Shown in pieces: positions 6,873-10,586 of a stretch of 10,586 nucleotides of DNA. This stretch comes from Deltaproteobacteria bacterium (lineage in GTDB: Bacteria > Desulfobacterota > JADFXK01). A program made the position numbers and the translations under genes. How positions within the stretch are numbered: position 1 is the stretch's first letter; each line of letters begins with the position of its first letter. Under the pieces are notes generated by a model, which searched no databases, was not told the DNA's origin, and was given only the letters and a program-made list of their open reading frames with translations. The stretch is taken from NCBI GenBank assembly GCA_015233285.1, contig JADFYA010000097.1:1-10586 (forward strand), given 5' to 3'.

Positions 6873-8408
6873 TTAATTGTTGACCGGGATGGTCAAAGTA
6901 AACACCGCCCCTCCGGAGCCGGCGTTGTGGACAGACAGCCGGCCACCCATGGACTCGATTATGCCCAGGCTGGTGGAGAGCCCCAGTCCGGTGCCGTGGC
7001 CGGGAGGTTTTGTCGTGTAGAAGGGATCAAAGATCAGGCCGATTTCTTCTGCCGGGATGCCGGGACCGGTATCGCAGACGCGAATGATCACTTCCTGGGG
7101 TGATGATCCATCAGTTGTGGTCACATCCGTCTCCAGGGTGATGACCCCGCCCTGGGCCATGGCGTCGCAGGCATTGACCATCAGGTTAATGATCACCTGT
7201 TTCAACAGGTCGGGATCGGTGCGGAGCAAGGGTAGTGATCCGTGCAAATTAAGGTCAATGGTGATACCGGATTTGCTTTCCTGAAAACGAAATAAATCAG
7301 CCGATTCTTGAAGGATGTCATCCATCCGGACGTCGGCCAGGTGTTCTTGCGGGGGGCGGGAAAAATTAAGTAATTGCCTGACAATTCTATTAATCCGTTC
7401 CAATTCCGGGCCAATTCGGCTGATAATGTCTCGCCATTCTTCGTTAGACAAGGCACCTTTTCCCAGGATTTCCAAATAACCCAAGACTGCCCCGAGGGGA
7501 TTTCCGATTTCGTGGGCGATCCCTGCAGCCAGGCGGCCCACTGAAGCCATTTTCTCGGAGGTGATCATTTCGGCCCGGGTTTTCAGAATTTCCCGATTGG
7601 CCGTTTCCAGGGCTTCGATTTGATGCCGAAATTGAACTTTGTTCTCTTCAAGTCGGGCGATCATTTTTTTGATTGACAGGTAAAGCCGTCCGACTTCGTT
7701 GATCTCCCATTCTTCGGCCTGATTAAACGGTTGATCCACATCCCGGTATGAGTCGACCAATCGCCCCATTCTTTGAAGAGGATTCATCAATTGTTTGGTG
7801 ATCAGATAATTTCCAAACAAAATGAAAATCAGACAATAGATCAAGATAAATAACCAGACCATCCGCTGCCCTCGCATGAGCACCGCCTGGATGTCTTGCA
7901 GTTTAATGCTGCCCTGGCAGGCGCCGATCAGCCGGGTTCCGGCAAAGAGGGGGGCACTGACGAATAATCGGGTGTTCTGGTAATTCCAGTTAATGATCCA
8001 GGTGGCGGTCGGGATGGTTTTGAACATCGGGGCTCGGAACTTAACCGCTGCTTCTAAGTCCTTGAAATTAAAATCAGCGTTTTCTTCCAAAGGCGTGGCC
8101 CGATTCAGCGGCCTTAAGTCCGGTCCGTAAATCACCAGAGGATCCAGGTGAATATTGGTCAGGGCGTTTTGGATGAAAATTTGCACCTGGTTCGGGTCGA
8201 CGCGGGCTGGTTGGCCCGGTCCGGTCATGATGAACAGGGATTGGTTGATGGTCGAAATGGTAGCAGAAATTTGGCCGGCCTTTTGGCGCAAAATATCATC
8301 CTCGGCCAGGCGGAGGATGATGACGTTGATGAAAAAAATGGCCGCCAACATGAGCAAAGTCATGCCTGCTACTACCTGAAACCGGAGGCTTAGGGAAGAT
8401 TTTTTCAT
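6873..8408 (-). CDS. Membrane HAMP-domain sensor histidine kinase (partner of the sigma-54 regulator)
   Basis: The 511-residue product is counted from ATG 8408. TM1 is at about 12-32, a periplasmic sensor region at about 35-181, TM2 at about 184-203 and HAMP at about 204-257, followed by a short coiled coil. The HisKA H-box holds His299 (AAGIAHEIGNPLG). The HATPase domain shows the N-box NLMVNACDAM, DTGPGIP, FDPFYTTKPPGHGTGLGLS, all intact. The sensor region has no motif I can name; a Cache-like fold is possible. The ATG overlaps the pilD stop by four bases (ATGA), indicating translational coupling; an in-frame ATG at 8414 is an alternative. The frame extends to a TTG at 8462 inside pilD, which lacks support. 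It probably phosphorylates the regulator encoded next. It has two TM segments, unlike the polytopic PilS. Confidence 0.94.
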   Translation of the reverse strand: MKKSSLSLRFQVVAGMTLLMLAAIFFINVIILRLAEDDILRQKAGQISATISTINQSLFIMTGPGQPARVDPNQVQIFIQNALTNIHLDPLVIYGPDLRPLNRATPLEENADFNFKDLEAAVKFRAPMFKTIPTATWIINWNYQNTRLFVSAPLFAGTRLIGACQGSIKLQDIQAVLMRGQRMVWLFILIYCLIFILFGNYLITKQLMNPLQRMGRLVDSYRDVDQPFNQAEEWEINEVGRLYLSIKKMIARLEENKVQFRHQIEALETANREILKTRAEMITSEKMASVGRLAAGIAHEIGNPLGAVLGYLEILGKGALSNEEWRDIISRIGPELERINRIVRQLLNFSRPPQEHLADVRMDDILQESADLFRFQESKSGITIDLNLHGSLPLLRTDPDLLKQVIINLMVNACDAMAQGGVITLETDVTTTDGSSPQEVIIRVCDTGPGIPAEEIGLIFDPFYTTKPPGHGTGLGLSTSLGIIESMGGRLSVHNAGSGGAVFTLTIPVNN

Positions 8409-9193
8409 CGCCATAGGTTTTGCATCATCCTTGAGTAGGAAGTGATAATCAAATCGCCCCAAAATAAGTAGGCGATCGCCCCAATAGACAGGAACGGACC
8501 ATAGGGTATGGCGTATTTGAAGTCACGTTTTTGGATCGCCATAACCGTCAGGCCAATGATCGAACCCAGCAAGGCGGAGACCAGAATGGTAACCACCACT
8601 CCTCGTGGTCCCACAAACGCCCCGATCATAGCCAGTAACTCCACGTCGCCGAATCCCATCCCCTCAATCCCGGAAATTCTTTTGTAAATCCAGCCAACCG
8701 CAAACAGGATCCCACCACCTAAGAGCACTCCCCAGAGCGAATCGATGAAGGTAATCCCAGGTAGCACCACAGCCGCCAACATTCCCAGGGGAATGCCCGG
8801 CACGGCGATGAAAAAAGGGATAGTTTGAGTATCTAAGTCCACAAAAGTAATGACGATTAAAGCCGCGCAAAAGGCAAAATAGATGAGCGCCGCCCAAACC
8901 GGAGTAAATCGGAGAAACGCGGCCAGGGCAAACAAACCGGAGATAAATTCGACTAAGGGATAGCGCCGGGAGATAGTCGCGCCGCAAGCCCGGCATCGGC
9001 CTTTCAACCACAAGAAACTTAATACCGGGATATTGTCATAAAACCTTATTGCGGTCTGGCAGGAAGGACAATGGGAACCAGGTCTGACAATGGATTCCCC
9101 TCTTGGAAGGCGGTAGATCAGAACATTCAAGAAGCTGCCGACCACCAACCCGAAAACAAGCGCCATAGTCCATAGAAGGTATTGTTCAATCAC
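8405..9193 (-). CDS. pilD: Prepilin peptidase / N-methyltransferase (type IV prepilin processing)
   Basis: The 262-residue inner-membrane aspartic protease cleaves type IV prepilin or pseudopilin leaders and N-methylates the new N-terminus. The N-terminal domain carries GSFLNVLIYRLPRGES (19-34) and a four-cysteine zinc site: CPSC (42-45) and CRAC (67-70). The catalytic aspartates are in FVDLD (117-121) and FGDV (Asp183), with IPYGPFLSIGA (229-239) near the C-terminus. Several hydrophobic helices give about seven to eight TM segments, and the length is normal for bifunctional enzymes. The position after FGDV is Glu where Lys is usual, a mild change. The start is GTG at 9193 with AAGGGGAA at 9198-9205. 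No pilin, ATPase or secretin gene is present in the window, so it may serve type IV pili or type II secretion encoded elsewhere. It overlaps the kinase gene by 4 nt. Confidence 0.96.
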   Translation of the reverse strand: MIEQYLLWTMALVFGLVVGSFLNVLIYRLPRGESIVRPGSHCPSCQTAIRFYDNIPVLSFLWLKGRCRACGATISRRYPLVEFISGLFALAAFLRFTPVWAALIYFAFCAALIVITFVDLDTQTIPFFIAVPGIPLGMLAAVVLPGITFIDSLWGVLLGGGILFAVGWIYKRISGIEGMGFGDVELLAMIGAFVGPRGVVVTILVSALLGSIIGLTVMAIQKRDFKYAIPYGPFLSIGAIAYLFWGDLIITSYSRMMQNLWR

Positions 9194-9268
9194 CCGATTC
9201 CCCTTTTAACGCATCATTATCAAGAGGTCAATCCTGCCTGAGACAAGCTTTCCGCCGGTTGGGCTGGA

Positions 9269-9700
9269 TCATTCTATCAGGCTGTTATTCAGAAGAAAAA
9301 GAATATAACTTACTTTTCGCTCGCCGATATACTTTTCCATGGTGTAAGACTGTTCCGTCCATCCGTAACTCTTGCCGCTGAACCCGATCACTTGCCCCTC
9401 TTGAAGGTTTTTGCCGCTAATACTGCGGTATCCAGCCAGGTGAACCATGACCCGGCCACCTGGGCATCTGACATAGATTCCTTCCGCCAGACGCTCTGAG
9501 CCGTATGCCTCTATGGTCCCGCTCCCGGTGACTTTGAGCTGCCTGATCTCGTGATCGAACAAGTCCTCCGCGTCCGGCCGGTTGGCCGTGCTTATTTGGT
9601 CGAGCATGTCCAGGCCCACATCACACACATCCACCGAAAACACCGGCCCCACCATTACCAGTAAGTTGACTAAGGTTAACATAACGATAAGCTTAACCAA
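9269..9700 (-). CDS. Small secreted protein of unknown function
   Basis: This 143-residue protein is not recognised. Residues 1-22 form a clear signal peptide (hydrophobic, ending GPVFS), with likely cleavage before VDVCDVG. The mature part has two cysteines, at 26 and 79, which could pair in the periplasm. From about residue 53 it alternates beta-type stretches (RQLKVTGSGTIEAYG, GIYVRCPGGRVMVHLAG, LQEGQVIGFSGKSYG), which suggests an OB-like small barrel; this is an impression only. The start is TTG at 9700, backed by a strong GGAGGG (9705-9710) 4 nt upstream; the first ATG, codon 7, has no ribosome site and would shorten the signal peptide. It sits 76 nt after the upstream unknown gene and 75 nt before pilD. 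Confidence 0.75.
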   Translation of the reverse strand: MVKLIVMLTLVNLLVMVGPVFSVDVCDVGLDMLDQISTANRPDAEDLFDHEIRQLKVTGSGTIEAYGSERLAEGIYVRCPGGRVMVHLAGYRSISGKNLQEGQVIGFSGKSYGWTEQSYTMEKYIGERKVSYILFLLNNSLIE

Positions 9701-9737
9701 ACGGCCCTCCGTTGCTAAGGTGTAGTGCTGCGTCTTT

Positions 9738-9762
9738 TTGTTTATTTATAACAATCTCTTAA
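9738..9762 (-). promoter_or_regulatory. AT-rich candidate sigma-70 promoter region for the small secreted protein
   Basis: The gap between the two rightmost genes is distinctly AT-rich on the minus strand, with a TTATAAAT element as a possible -10 about 45 nt before the TTG start. Upstream TTATCA or similar is a poor -35 with short spacing (about 15 nt). This is only a weak match. Confidence 0.25.
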
Positions 9763-9776
9763 TGTTGATAAACTGC

Positions 9777-10562
9777 TTAAGCCGGTTGTGAAGAATCGGT
9801 GGTTCTCAATCGGATATCCTTCAGTAGGTATGACACGTCCGGTTCAGTTATTCCTTCTTCGTGGTCTGATGTCACGGCCAACATCTGGGCCTCTACCTCC
9901 GCTCCGAACGTGATATTCTTCATCTGGGTTCTGGCTTGTTCCGATGTTCTTCCAGAGTAATGCACATCTCCGGAGGTGATATCAAATCTGTCTTTCTCAA
10001 TGTTCCCTCCGACTAGGATGCCGGTGGTCGTTATTGTCTCTTCCTTGGTGCTCTCTAATTCCAGCCAGGTGATACGATCTCTTGCCCTTTTGGAGTCCAA
10101 CGAAATACCGAATGGGTTACTGCGGGTCCTGACGCGAAGTTTTGCGCCGTCCCGGGCGATAAGTTTCAACAACTCTGTATAGTGCTTTTTGACCCTGGAA
10201 TGCGACATTAGACTGATGACACGGTCGGAAGCATTTTTACCGCCGATCACTTCAGACAGGTCGTCTATAACTCCTCTAATATCTACGTCAAAAAGTAACC
10301 CAAGCTCTTCTCTTGAAGGAAAGCGGAGCCGGATGGCAAAAGAAGACGGCACCAAATCAGCTACCATAAGTCTATGATTAGCAATGATGTTTTCAGGCAC
10401 CCTAGATCGGGACGTTGAGGAACCTGTACGCACTTGTGCGATAGCATTGACTATTTCTTGAATTCTAAACAAGAATTTTCCCAAGAATCCAGCTTGCACC
10501 GTGTGCTCGTGGACGGGGTCGCCGTCGAGCACCAGCTCCAAGTCATTCATCGACTCCAGCAT
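9777..10562 (-). CDS. Uncharacterised two-part protein, possibly extending past the right edge
   Basis: This 261-residue protein is soluble, with no signal or TM segment. I do not recognise a named family, though the layout looks like that of conserved hypothetical proteins. The N-terminal part (about 6-130) opens with LELVLDGDPVHEH, a helix, then NHRLMVADLVPSSFAIRLRF (about 62-81). A helical middle contains VKKHYTELLKLIARDGAKL (about 124-142). The C-terminal part (about 168-250) looks like a small beta barrel (TTGILVGGNIEKDRFDI, then YSGRTSEQA) and ends with a strand-rich SYLLKDIRL. The ATG at 10562 has AGGGAA 6 nt upstream. The frame stays open for the remaining 24 bases, so an earlier start cannot be excluded; codon 5 is also Met. 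It lies 76 nt upstream of the secreted protein gene. Confidence 0.7.
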   Translation of the reverse strand: MLESMNDLELVLDGDPVHEHTVQAGFLGKFLFRIQEIVNAIAQVRTGSSTSRSRVPENIIANHRLMVADLVPSSFAIRLRFPSREELGLLFDVDIRGVIDDLSEVIGGKNASDRVISLMSHSRVKKHYTELLKLIARDGAKLRVRTRSNPFGISLDSKRARDRITWLELESTKEETITTTGILVGGNIEKDRFDITSGDVHYSGRTSEQARTQMKNITFGAEVEAQMLAVTSDHEEGITEPDVSYLLKDIRLRTTDSSQPA

Positions 10563-10586
10563 TTCCGATTCCCTAAGCTCTTCCCT

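Noticed and set aside
8409..8462. Kinase start at TTG 8462 inside pilD
   Set aside because: It would overlap pilD by 58 nt with no ribosome site and add residues before a normal signal-anchor start. ATG 8408 forms the usual ATGA coupling.

Overview
The window reads as chromosomal DNA of a Gram-negative bacterium of deltaproteobacterial (Desulfobacterota) type. The main clues are a roughly 900-residue DHH-CBS-CBS-nucleotidyltransferase fusion, an NtrC-type sigma-54 response regulator with its own HAMP kinase, a prepilin peptidase, a lipobox protein and a DUF3300-type envelope protein. This placement is inferred from family distribution; there is no rRNA or other phylogenetic marker. No tRNA, rRNA, CRISPR array, IS element or phage gene was recognised.

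All eight genes are on the minus strand, so transcription runs from right to left. In that order they are: an unrecognised two-part protein (10562-9777, possibly starting outside the window); a small secreted protein of unknown function (9700-9269); prepilin peptidase PilD (9193-8405); a two-TM HAMP histidine kinase (8408-6873, 4-nt overlap with pilD); a sigma-54-dependent response regulator (6760-5360); the 905-residue DHH/CBS/tRNA nucleotidyltransferase fusion (5281-2564); a glycine-zipper lipoprotein (2284-1577); and a DUF3300-like exported protein (1456 to the left edge, C-terminus missing) whose tail is two different tandem peptide repeats.

The genes fall into three blocks. The right block holds two uncharacterised proteins. 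The central block is compact: pilD, kinase, regulator and the tRNA-end enzyme are joined by an overlap or gaps of about 80-110 nt and are probably co-transcribed at least in part. The left block is an envelope pair, separated by a 279-nt gap that carries a good match to a -24/-12 (sigma-54) promoter just before the lipoprotein. The adjacent sigma-54 activator is therefore a candidate regulator of the lipoprotein and perhaps the DUF3300 protein. Three genes use non-ATG starts (TTG, GTG, TTG), each with a convincing Shine-Dalgarno sequence.

No stretch over 300 bases lacks a gene. The most unusual features are the 33-bp and 42-bp coding tandem repeats at the left edge, the sigma-54-like site, the multi-domain tRNA nucleotidyltransferase, and the unnamed 261-residue protein at the right edge. 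I see no clear evidence of a wholly new system.
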